Origin: Verrucomicrobiaceae bacterium
GTDB taxonomy: Bacteria > Verrucomicrobiota > Verrucomicrobiia > Verrucomicrobiales > Verrucomicrobiaceae
NCBI GenBank assembly: GCA_027489965.1
Contig: JAIXZA010000175.1
Coordinates: forward strand, 1-64,000
Reading direction: 5' to 3'
DNA length: 64,000 nucleotides
Below, piece by piece: positions 17,769-25,707 of the stretch. The notes below the pieces were generated by a model. That model was not told where the DNA came from. It did not search any database and saw only the letters and a program-made list of their open reading frames with translations. The stretch's first letter is position 1; each line of letters begins with the position of its first letter. Position numbers and translations under genes: made by a program.

Positions 17769-19175
17769 TCATGCCAGCACTCCCTTCACGACAGAGCACT
17801 CATTCACGCCGGTGAGTTTGAAATCGAGGCCGGCGTGGCGGTGGGTGAGGCGTTGGTGGTCGAAGCCGAGGAGGTGCAGGATGGTAGCGTGGAAGTCATG
17901 CACGTGGACGCGGTTCTCGACGACGTTGATGCCGTGGTCGTCGGCGAGGCCATAGGTGAGGCCGCGTTTGACTCCGGCTCCGGCGAGGAAGGAGGAGAAG
18001 CATTTCGCGTGATGCTCGCGGCCTTTGGCCTCGGGCTTGGACACCAGCGGCGTGCGGCCAAACTCGGTGGTGACGACGACGAGCGTGTCGTCGAAGAGGC
18101 CGCGTTCTTTGAGGTCTTTGATGAGTGCGGCGAGGGGCTGGTCCACGTCCTTGGCATTGACCTCGTGGCGCTTCATGTCGCCGTGATGGTCCCAGTTTTT
18201 GCCTAGACCGCTGCCTTTGTCGATGACCTCGACGAAGCGCACGCCGCGCTCGATGAGGCGGCGTGCCGCGAGTGCCTGCCACGCGAAACCTTTCTCCGCG
18301 CCGCGCTGGATGCCATACATCGCAAGCGTGGCGTCGCTTTCCATTTCCACATCGAGCGCCTCGGGGGCCTGCATTTGCATGCCCGCTGCGGTTTCAAAGG
18401 AACGGATGCGCGCGGCGAGTTGCGGGTCGGCCTCGCGTCCGCGCAGGTGACGCTGATTGAGGCTGGCAATCATCTCCAGCTCCAGTTCCTGAAGTTTGCC
18501 GGAGGCGAGTCGGCGTTTCAGATTCGGAATCGGCTCGTCGCCGGGAATGATGCGCGTGCCCTGGTGCATCGCGGGCAAAAACTCCGCGCCCCAGTTTTCC
18601 GCGCCGTGATACGGAATCTCCGGCGCGATGACGACGAAGGACGGCAGGTTCGCGTTCTCGGTGCCGAGTCCGTAGCTCACCCATGAGCCGATGCTGGGCC
18701 GCGCGACATTCGCCGAGCCGGTGTGCATCATGAACGTCATCGCAGTGTGGTCCGGTGCATCGGCGACCATGGAGTTGATGAGGCAAACGTCGTCCGCGAC
18801 GCCGCCTAGATGCGGGAAGATGGACGACATCTCCATGCCGCACTGACCGCGCGGCGTGAACTCCCAGCCGGGACGTTTCACATACGAGTCGCCGATTTTC
18901 TTGCCCGCATCGGCGAAGAGTTTCGGGCGATGATTGAAGGTATCCACATGCGACATGCCGCCGCTGAGGAAGACAAAGATGACGCGCTTGGCCTTCGCCG
19001 GAAAATGCGGCGCACGCGGCGCGAGCGGGTCGAGCGGGTCGAGCGGGTCGAGCGGCGAGGACTCGGCGGCCACCAACTGCTGGAGGATGCCCGGCATGAG
19101 CAACGAGCCTCCGACCATGGAACAAAGCGCGGAACGGCGGGTGAGGAGTGGATTCATGGAGGGATTCGTTTTCAT
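17769..19175 (-). CDS. DUF1501 family exported protein, copy 2
   Basis: ATG 19175 gives 468 residues and overlaps the upstream PSD1 gene stop by 4 bp. The N-terminus, LTRRSALCSMVGGSLLMPG, is a twin-arginine type signal. FLSGGMSHVDTFNHRP marks the sulfatase-like DUF1501 fold, followed by DHTAMTFMMHTG and VVTTEFGRTP, both typical family blocks with metal-binding-type Asp and His. DUF1501 proteins nearly always accompany PSCyt/PSD1 proteins in Planctomycetes and Verrucomicrobia; their reaction is unproven. A Pro-Leu-Asp repeat after the signal comes from a 9-bp DNA repeat. Confidence 0.9.
   Translation of the reverse strand: MKTNPSMNPLLTRRSALCSMVGGSLLMPGILQQLVAAESSPLDPLDPLDPLAPRAPHFPAKAKRVIFVFLSGGMSHVDTFNHRPKLFADAGKKIGDSYVKRPGWEFTPRGQCGMEMSSIFPHLGGVADDVCLINSMVADAPDHTAMTFMMHTGSANVARPSIGSWVSYGLGTENANLPSFVVIAPEIPYHGAENWGAEFLPAMHQGTRIIPGDEPIPNLKRRLASGKLQELELEMIASLNQRHLRGREADPQLAARIRSFETAAGMQMQAPEALDVEMESDATLAMYGIQRGAEKGFAWQALAARRLIERGVRFVEVIDKGSGLGKNWDHHGDMKRHEVNAKDVDQPLAALIKDLKERGLFDDTLVVVTTEFGRTPLVSKPEAKGREHHAKCFSSFLAGAGVKRGLTYGLADDHGINVVENRVHVHDFHATILHLLGFDHQRLTHRHAGLDFKLTGVNECSVVKGVLA
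19023..19055. repeat. Tandem 9-bp repeat within the DUF1501 gene
   Basis: The unit gagcgggtc occurs three full times and a partial fourth time at 19023-19055. On the coding strand it gives the peptide repeat Asp-Pro-Leu between the Tat signal and the mature domain. Because the unit is a multiple of three, gain or loss of copies keeps the frame and only alters linker length. Confidence 0.8.
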
Positions 19176-21463
19176 TCGATGAACATGAACTCGTTGCTCG
19201 CGAAGAGTGCTCGCGCGAGGCTGGCGAGGGGTTGGGCGAAAGTGGCCTTCTCGGTGACGGCGAGGGACTCGAAGCGTTTCAAGTAGGCGGTGCCGCTGGC
19301 GATTTCCTCGGCGCTGGCATCGCGGGCGAGGATGAGGCGGTAGAGCTGTGTCACCTGCGCTTCGGCATTGCCTGCGCTTTTCACCTTTGCTGCGGCGGTG
19401 CGTGACCATTCGGCGACTTCGGGCGAGTTCACCTGATAGAGTGCCTGCACGGAGGTGATGCTGCTGCCGCGTTCGCCGGTGCAGGCGTTCACGTTCGCGC
19501 CGTCGAAGACCTCGAAGTAAGGATTTCGCCGGTTGCGCTGCTGCATCATATAGACACCGCGATGCTTCGTCTCGAAGTCGCCGCGAAACGGCGCGTGCTC
19601 GGTGAGGCGGCCAATCTTCGGAAACGGATGCGCCATGGCCTGCGTGGTATCGAGCGCACCGGAGACAAACATCATCGCATCGCGCGTCTCCTCGGCATTG
19701 AGGCGGTGGCGGTCGTAGCGCCAGACGAGCCGTTGGTCCGGGTCTTTGAGCAGGTTGTCCGGGGATGCGGCGGCACTGAGCTGGTAGGTGCACGAGAGCA
19801 TGATGAGCCGGTGCATTTGCTTGAGCGACCACTTCTCCGCGACGAGCCGGTCCGCGAGCCAGTCGAGCAACTCGGGATGCGAAGGGATGGTGCCACGACT
19901 GCCAAAATCGCTCGTCGTCGGCACGATGCCCTGGCCGAAATGATAATGCCAAAGGCGGTTCACGATGACGCGCGTGGTGAGCGGGTTGTCCTTGCTGGCA
20001 ATCCAGTTTGCGAGTTCGAGACGACCGCTGCCTTTCGTGTTGGGCGGAAGCTTTTGGCCGCCAAGCACGGTCAGGAAGCCGCGCGGCACTATCTCGCCCT
20101 TTTTGAACTGCTCGCCGCGAATCTGGATGGCGGTGTCTTTGCCAAACTTCTCGTCCTGCACCGCATAAGCCTCGGGAATTTCCGGCCAGTCCTTTTTCAA
20201 CTCGGCGAGTTCCGCCTGCAAGGCGTCGAGTTCCTTTTCCACCATCATGGTGGGCTGGTTCTTCATCACGAGCATATCGAACCGCTGCGAGAGCTTGCCG
20301 ATCTTCTGCGTCAGCGTGGCGATGGCATCGCCATTCTTGCTGGTGAGAGCGTTGAGTTTCGCCGGGTCGATGAGCTTCACCACCGTGTCCATCGCTGTGC
20401 GCGTGGACGGATACTGCGTGCTATCGAAGAAACCGTAGAGCGCGTAGTAGTCGCGCGTCGGGATAGGATCGAACTTGTGGTCGTGACACCTCGCACAAGA
20501 CAGCGAGAGCCCCATCGTGGCCTGACCGAGCGTATTGAGCGTGTCCTCGATGGTCTGGTTGCCAATCTTCTCCTTCTGCCCGCCGCCGAAGCGTCGCGAC
20601 AACGCGATGAAACCCGTAGCGATGGTCTTCTGATGATGCTCCGTGTCGCTCGCCGCTAGCAGCAAATCTCCCGCGATTTGCTGACGCAGAAACTCGTCAT
20701 ACGGGATGTCCGCATTCAGCGCGTCGATGACCCAGTTCCGATAACGCCACGCCTGAGGAATCGGGTAGTCGGGATTGTCGCCTGCCGTGTCCGCGTAACG
20801 CGCAAGGTCGAGCCAATGCCGGCCCCAGCGTTCGCCGTAGGCTTTCGAGTCGAGCAAACGATTCACCACTTTTGCGAACGCATCGGCTGATTTGTCCGCC
20901 ACGAACGCCTCCACCTCTCTCGCCGTCGGTGGCAAGCCGGTGAGGTCAAACGTGGCTCGGCGAATCAGCGAGCGCCGGTCCGCATCCGCCACCGGTTTGA
21001 TGCCCTCCTTCTCGTGACCCGCCGCGATGAAACGGTCAATGTCATTCACGGCCCAACCCTTACCCGCATCCGGCACCGTCGGCTTCTTCACCGGCTCGAA
21101 CGCCCAGTGTCCGCCCCACTTCGCGCCTTCATCCACCCAGCGCTTGAGCGTGTCGATTTGCTTCGCCGTCAGTTTGGTTTTCTCCTTCGGCGGCGGCATC
21201 ACTTCATTCGGGTCCGTGCTCGTGAGCCGCAGGATGAACTCACTCGCGTCACTCTTCCCGCGCACAATCACCGGCTCCGCGCCACCCGTCGCGCCGACTT
21301 CCGTATCCAGCCGCAGCTTCGCCTTCCGCGCCTTGTGATCCGGCCCGTGGCAATGCATGCAATGCTCCGACAAGATCGGCAACACCTCGCGGCTGAAGTT
21401 CACGGGCTCCGCGTGAGCAGTGAGCGAGGATAGGGAGACAATACTCAAGAGGATTTTCTTCAT
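19172..21463 (-). CDS. PSCyt1-PSCyt2-PSD1 protein (cytochrome c-like, DUF1549, DUF1553)
   Basis: This 763-residue exported protein has a signal peptide to about residue 18. A planctomycete-type cytochrome c domain has CMHCH at 35-39. The DUF1549 domain follows (DLTGLPPTAREVEAFV, ERWGRHWLDLARYADT) with a second heme-type motif CARCH at 323-327. The DUF1553 domain covers the C-terminal third (VNRLWHYHFGQGIV, HPELLDWLAD). Such proteins are predicted periplasmic or surface redox proteins, but their substrate is not known. It overlaps the DUF1501 gene after it and the serine hydrolase gene before it by 4 bp each, the standard PSD1-DUF1501 pairing. Confidence 0.92.
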   Translation of the reverse strand: MKKILLSIVSLSSLTAHAEPVNFSREVLPILSEHCMHCHGPDHKARKAKLRLDTEVGATGGAEPVIVRGKSDASEFILRLTSTDPNEVMPPPKEKTKLTAKQIDTLKRWVDEGAKWGGHWAFEPVKKPTVPDAGKGWAVNDIDRFIAAGHEKEGIKPVADADRRSLIRRATFDLTGLPPTAREVEAFVADKSADAFAKVVNRLLDSKAYGERWGRHWLDLARYADTAGDNPDYPIPQAWRYRNWVIDALNADIPYDEFLRQQIAGDLLLAASDTEHHQKTIATGFIALSRRFGGGQKEKIGNQTIEDTLNTLGQATMGLSLSCARCHDHKFDPIPTRDYYALYGFFDSTQYPSTRTAMDTVVKLIDPAKLNALTSKNGDAIATLTQKIGKLSQRFDMLVMKNQPTMMVEKELDALQAELAELKKDWPEIPEAYAVQDEKFGKDTAIQIRGEQFKKGEIVPRGFLTVLGGQKLPPNTKGSGRLELANWIASKDNPLTTRVIVNRLWHYHFGQGIVPTTSDFGSRGTIPSHPELLDWLADRLVAEKWSLKQMHRLIMLSCTYQLSAAASPDNLLKDPDQRLVWRYDRHRLNAEETRDAMMFVSGALDTTQAMAHPFPKIGRLTEHAPFRGDFETKHRGVYMMQQRNRRNPYFEVFDGANVNACTGERGSSITSVQALYQVNSPEVAEWSRTAAAKVKSAGNAEAQVTQLYRLILARDASAEEIASGTAYLKRFESLAVTEKATFAQPLASLARALFASNEFMFIE

Positions 21464-23100
21464 GGTCTTGGCTTGGATAACGCCTTGAGTTCTTGCTCAC
21501 TCACAAAGCTATCTTTGTCGGCATCGAGCCGGTCGAAGAGCGTGGCGGGGAGTTCGTCGCGGCTGAGTTTGCCGTCGCTGTTTTTGTCGCGTTGCTTGAA
21601 CTGGCTGTTCATGGCGGATGCTCCGCCGCCACCCATGCCGCCTTCGTTGGCGATCCCTGCGGATTCGTTCACGAGGGTTTTGAAGGCGTTGTAAGTCGGG
21701 GCGCGGTAGTTTTGGGTTTGGACCATGAAGATGCCGAAAAGCTGGTTGGTGCGGTCGAGCCAGAACTGCGTGCCGTTCGCGCCGCCCCAGGCGTAGCCGC
21801 CTTCGCCATCGACCGCGCCCCCGAGGCCGTATTTCTGACCGAGTTCGGGTTTGAGGTGGTTTTGGAACATGAGATCGACGCTCTCGGCTTTCAGCAGGCG
21901 CACGCCGTCGAGTTCGCCGCGATTCATCATCATGCGGCAGAAGCGCTCATAGTCCTCGGTGCTGGCGCATAGGCCCTGGCCGCCGAGGAAGAGCGTGGGC
22001 TTTTCGGTGAGCTGTCTGGCCTCGCGTCCACGACGCAACACACCCGGTTGTGGCTGCGTGTAGATCTGGCAGATGCGGGCTGCGTTTTCAGGATGCACCC
22101 AGAAGTCGGTGCTGGTCATCTTCAGCGGGCCGAGGATGCGCTCCTGGAGCACTTCATCGAGCGGTTTGCCCGCGACGGCTTCGATGTAGCGGCCCAGCAC
22201 GTCGATGCTGTGGCCGTATTGCCAGCTGGTGCCGGGATGAAACTTCAGCGGTGCTTTGGCGAGTCCTTCCGAGAACTCTTTGAGCGTCGTTTTCGCGCCT
22301 CGGTTGGTGGTGGCGACGGGTGTGAAGGTCGCACTTTCGTTGCCGGCCTTGCTGCGAGCGCCCTTTTCAATGTCGCCGTAATACAGACCGCTGCTGTGGC
22401 TCATCAACATGCGCGGCGTGATGGCGAACTTCGCGGGCACGAGCTGGCCGTTTTCCAACACCTTCGGCTCGGCCCATTCGGGGCAGTGTTTGGAAATGGG
22501 CTCGTCGAGCGTGAACAGGCCCTCGTCGAAGAGCGACATGGCACAGGCGGCGATGACGGGCTTCGTCATGCTTTGCAAACGGAAGAGCGCATCCTTCGCC
22601 AGCGGCTTTTGCGCCTCGGTGTCCTGCCAGCCAAAGGCTTCGAAGTAGCCACGCTCGCCTTTGTGATGGATGAGGCCGATGACGCCGGAGATTTCCTTGT
22701 TCGCCACGGCTTGTTGCAGGGCGATGTCGAGCTTCGCGAGCACCTCGGGCTTCAATCCGGCCTTCGTTGCTTCGTCGCCATGTGGGCGGGGTTTGAAATC
22801 GGATGCGGCAACGGGAGCGTCTGTCGGTGGCGTGGTTGTTGTCTTCCCGCCAGCGGCCTTGATTTCCGCTGCTTCTTCACGCGAGAGCATCCCGTCGCCG
22901 TCCTTGTCGTGTTTCTTGAAGAAGAAGGGATAGGGAAACTCCTCCTGGGTGAGCTTGCCGTCGCTGTTCTTATCGAGCTGCTGGAAGCGGTCAGGCGCGG
23001 CGGTTTGGGCGCTGGTTTGAACCGCAGAGACGCAGAGAGAGCAGAGGAGAAGTATGGAGCGGTGGAGCTTTCGAGTCATGAAGTTGAAATGGAGGTTCAC
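21460..23100 (-). CDS. Secreted beta-lactamase-family serine hydrolase with N- and C-terminal EF-hands
   Basis: The 546-residue reading from ATG 23100 overlaps the DUF1501 stop by 4 bp; an alternative start at 23079 (MTRKLHRS) gives a tidier signal peptide. EF loops DKNSDGKLTQEE and DKDGDGMLSREE lie at about 43-76. The catalytic domain has SMTK (Ser177, Lys180), HSSGLYYGD, and Tyr295 in SWQYGHSIDVLG, with AWGGANGTQF near the end. Two further EF loops follow at the C-terminus. It is clearly paralogous to the protein at 10554-11999, which has lost or never had the front EF pair. Esterase action on an acylated carbohydrate or other ester is the likeliest role. Confidence 0.88.
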   Translation of the reverse strand: MNLHFNFMTRKLHRSILLLCSLCVSAVQTSAQTAAPDRFQQLDKNSDGKLTQEEFPYPFFFKKHDKDGDGMLSREEAAEIKAAGGKTTTTPPTDAPVAASDFKPRPHGDEATKAGLKPEVLAKLDIALQQAVANKEISGVIGLIHHKGERGYFEAFGWQDTEAQKPLAKDALFRLQSMTKPVIAACAMSLFDEGLFTLDEPISKHCPEWAEPKVLENGQLVPAKFAITPRMLMSHSSGLYYGDIEKGARSKAGNESATFTPVATTNRGAKTTLKEFSEGLAKAPLKFHPGTSWQYGHSIDVLGRYIEAVAGKPLDEVLQERILGPLKMTSTDFWVHPENAARICQIYTQPQPGVLRRGREARQLTEKPTLFLGGQGLCASTEDYERFCRMMMNRGELDGVRLLKAESVDLMFQNHLKPELGQKYGLGGAVDGEGGYAWGGANGTQFWLDRTNQLFGIFMVQTQNYRAPTYNAFKTLVNESAGIANEGGMGGGGASAMNSQFKQRDKNSDGKLSRDELPATLFDRLDADKDSFVSEQELKALSKPRP

Positions 23101-24479
23101 GCGATGATTCCCTTCACGACATTCCCCTTCACCTCGGTGAGCCGCATGTCGCGTCCGGCGTGGCGGAAAGTGAGCTTGGTGTGCTCCAGGCCGAGGAGGT
23201 GGAGGATGGTGGCGTGCCAGTCGTGGATGTGGACGGGATCAATGACGCTTTCGTAGCCGAATTCGTCGGTTTCGCCGTGGCTGTGGCCGGGCTTCACACC
23301 GGCACCGGCGAACCAAGTGGTGTAGCCAGTGTGGTTGTGATCGCGGCCGTCGTCGATCTGGGCATACGGCGTGCGGCCAAACTCGCCTGCGAAGATGACG
23401 AGGGTGTCTTTGAGCAGGCCGCGACCTTCGAGATCGGTCAAAAGACCCGCGATGGGCCCATCGACGGCGGCGGCGTGTTTGCCGTGGTCTTCGGTGAGGT
23501 TGCGATGCTGGTCCCAGCCGCCGTGATTGACCTCTACGAAGCGCACGCCTGCCTCCAACATGCGCCGCGCCATAAGGCACTGGCGGCCAAAGTCGTCGGT
23601 GGTGCTTTCGCCGATGCCGTAGAGCTTTTTCACGGTGTCGGACTCGCTTTCGATGTCGAGCACGCTGGGCAGGGCGTCCTGCATGCGGAAGGCGAGTTCG
23701 TGTGATTCGATGAGGCCCTCGATGGCGGCATTCTCAGGCTGGCGTTGCTGTGCGGCTTTGTTGAGCTGCTGCACGAAGTCGAGCTGGGCACGTTGCTCGG
23801 GCCGCGCGAGCTGCGGATGCGCGAGATTGCTGATCTTGGCCTGGGCGATGGGGGCGCGTCCATTGCCGATGCGGGTGCCTTGATAGATGGCGGGCAAGAA
23901 CGAGCTGCCGTAGTTCGCAGGGCCGCCATTGCCGGGATTCGGGCTGAGGGTGACAAAGCCGGGAAGGTTTTCGTTCGCGGTGCCGAGGCCGTAAGTGATC
24001 CAGGCTCCCATGCTGGGACGCGGTGCGGTGGGGATGCCGCAGTGCATTTGCAAGAAGGCGGGCGGATGGTTCGGCACGTCGGTCTTCATGCTGCGGATGA
24101 GGCAGAGCTTGTCCGCGTGTGTGGCGATCTTTGGGAACAACTCACTGATCCACAGGCCGCTCTGACCGCGCTGCTTGAACTCCCACACCGGGGCCATGAG
24201 CTTGCCGGTGGGCACCTTGCCCTTGCCGATGGCTTTGCCCGCGTATTTCGCCAGCTCGGGCTTGTAATCAAAACTGTCCACATGCGACGGTCCGCCGTCC
24301 ATGCAGAGAAAGAGCACGCGCTTGGCCTTCGCGGGGAAATGTGGCTGCTTCGGTGCAAGTGGTGCTGCGCTATCCGCGAGCGCCCGCTGAGTGGCAAGAG
24401 CGCTCAAGGCGAGATAACCAAAGCCTGCGCTGGTGTTTTGCAGCCATTCACGGCGGGAGAAGTGGGGATGTGGATTCAT
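23097..24479 (-). CDS. DUF1501 family exported protein, copy 1
   Basis: The protein has 460 residues with a short N-terminus (FSRREWLQNTSAGFGYLALSAL) that matches a twin-arginine signal. FLCMDGGPSHVDSFDYKP, AWITYGLGTANENLPGF and VIFAGEFGRTPYAQ are the family blocks of DUF1501. GGWDQHRNLTEDHGKHAA carries metal-binding-type His residues. It is a diverged paralogue of the copy at 17769-19175. Only the esterase gene separates it from the upstream PSD1-containing fusion, so it is probably that protein's partner. Confidence 0.9.
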   Translation of the reverse strand: MNPHPHFSRREWLQNTSAGFGYLALSALATQRALADSAAPLAPKQPHFPAKAKRVLFLCMDGGPSHVDSFDYKPELAKYAGKAIGKGKVPTGKLMAPVWEFKQRGQSGLWISELFPKIATHADKLCLIRSMKTDVPNHPPAFLQMHCGIPTAPRPSMGAWITYGLGTANENLPGFVTLSPNPGNGGPANYGSSFLPAIYQGTRIGNGRAPIAQAKISNLAHPQLARPEQRAQLDFVQQLNKAAQQRQPENAAIEGLIESHELAFRMQDALPSVLDIESESDTVKKLYGIGESTTDDFGRQCLMARRMLEAGVRFVEVNHGGWDQHRNLTEDHGKHAAAVDGPIAGLLTDLEGRGLLKDTLVIFAGEFGRTPYAQIDDGRDHNHTGYTTWFAGAGVKPGHSHGETDEFGYESVIDPVHIHDWHATILHLLGLEHTKLTFRHAGRDMRLTEVKGNVVKGIIA

Positions 24480-24491
24480 AAAATCTGCGGT

Positions 24492-25685
24492 TTAGTTGGA
24501 ACTCTTGGCTGGGATCGCATTTGCGGCGGGCTTCATGGGATGCTTCTGAAAAAACTCCCACATCAGGTCATTGGCGGAAATGTCCTTCGTTGATTTGCCG
24601 AGCATGGCGACGGTGGGTTCGTTGCCAGGCCAGGTGTGGCCGCCGTTTTCGATTTCGATGAGCACGACTTCGCTGCCGTCCTTGCCACCGCTCCACGTCT
24701 TGCGGGTGCATTTCATGCCATCTTCAGACTTGTCGGGAAATGCGACGACTTCGGGATCTGGCTTGCAGCCATTCGCTTTTACCCAGCTTTGAATGGTGTG
24801 CTCGACGGATTTGAAATCGGTCACGCCCTTGCCTGCGGCTGCGCCTTTGCCGAAACCGCCCTTGAACGGTGCAAACTCATCGCCCGTGCCGTGGAAGTGC
24901 ATGACGGGAACGGGGCGTTTCGCGTTCGGCGCGTCCATCATCAGCGGCCCGCCAACAGGCGCGATGGCGGCGATGCGGTCGGACAATTCCGACGCGACGT
25001 AGTGCGACATGATGCCGCCATTGGAGAGGCCCGTGGCGAAGACGCGGTTCGTGTCCACGTTAGCGACCTTGGCGAGGTCGTCGAGCATGGCGCGCGTGAA
25101 GCCGACGTCGTCGATTTTATTGTGCATCGCATAACCGCAGCAGCCACCGCCATTGAAGGTGAGCAAGTAATCCTCCAGCTTTCCGGTGCCATAGGGATAC
25201 ACGACGATGAACCCGGCCTCGTCCGATTTCGCATTCATACCCGAGAGCCGCACCATGCTCTCGGGATTGCCCCCGCCACCGTGGAAGACAATGACCACCG
25301 GAGTGGGATTGGCCCTGTCATACTTCTTCGGCACATACACGCGGTAGCGACGTTGCAAATCGTCCACGGCAATCGTCCGCGTGTGCTCGCCCGCCACCAG
25401 CTTTGCCGCAGGTGATGACGGGGTGGTCGGCGGACGCACCCCGGCCACCAACTGCGTGCGGAATTCCCCGAAGGTGATGAAGCTGTCGCTATCCTTGTCT
25501 GCGCCCTGGAGCCGCGTCTTGAGCTGCGGAAACTGATTCACCTCATCGGCAGACAGCTTTCCATCGCCATTGCTATCGGCACGCTTGAACCCCTCGGCAG
25601 CCGGGGAAACGCTTTGTCCAAGAACGGGCGGAGTCGCGGCAATCAGTACCACGCTAGTGAGAAGTAAGATGGTGTGGCTGTTCAT
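24492..25685 (-). CDS. Secreted feruloyl/PHB-depolymerase-type esterase with N-terminal EF-hands
   Basis: ATG 25685 gives 397 residues with a signal peptide to about residue 24. EF-hand loops DSNGDGKLSADE and DKDSDSFITFGE lie at about 37-74; the second lacks Gly at position 6. The esterase domain has oxyanion motif VFHGGGGN (about 133-140), nucleophile elbow GLSNGG (Ser221) and NGGHTWPG with the catalytic His near the end. This pattern is that of LpqC/PHB-depolymerase-like esterases, which include feruloyl and acetylxylan esterases. GGGCCGYAM with paired Cys may form a disulfide. The gene lies between the fused PSD1 gene (22 bp) and DUF1501 (12 bp). Confidence 0.88.
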   Translation of the reverse strand: MNSHTILLLTSVVLIAATPPVLGQSVSPAAEGFKRADSNGDGKLSADEVNQFPQLKTRLQGADKDSDSFITFGEFRTQLVAGVRPPTTPSSPAAKLVAGEHTRTIAVDDLQRRYRVYVPKKYDRANPTPVVIVFHGGGGNPESMVRLSGMNAKSDEAGFIVVYPYGTGKLEDYLLTFNGGGCCGYAMHNKIDDVGFTRAMLDDLAKVANVDTNRVFATGLSNGGIMSHYVASELSDRIAAIAPVGGPLMMDAPNAKRPVPVMHFHGTGDEFAPFKGGFGKGAAAGKGVTDFKSVEHTIQSWVKANGCKPDPEVVAFPDKSEDGMKCTRKTWSGGKDGSEVVLIEIENGGHTWPGNEPTVAMLGKSTKDISANDLMWEFFQKHPMKPAANAIPAKSSN

Positions 25686-25707
25686 TTGGAAGGAGTGATG
25701 ATTGAAG

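Noticed and set aside
16550..17815. A 421-codon plus-strand frame opposite the glycosidase gene
   Set aside because: It reads antisense to a gene with a signal peptide and a conserved YWWTDIP segment, and it shows no motif.
19025..19060. Repeats as a possible CRISPR or integration site
   Set aside because: The 9-bp units have no spacers, lie within a coding frame and have no cas genes or integrase nearby.
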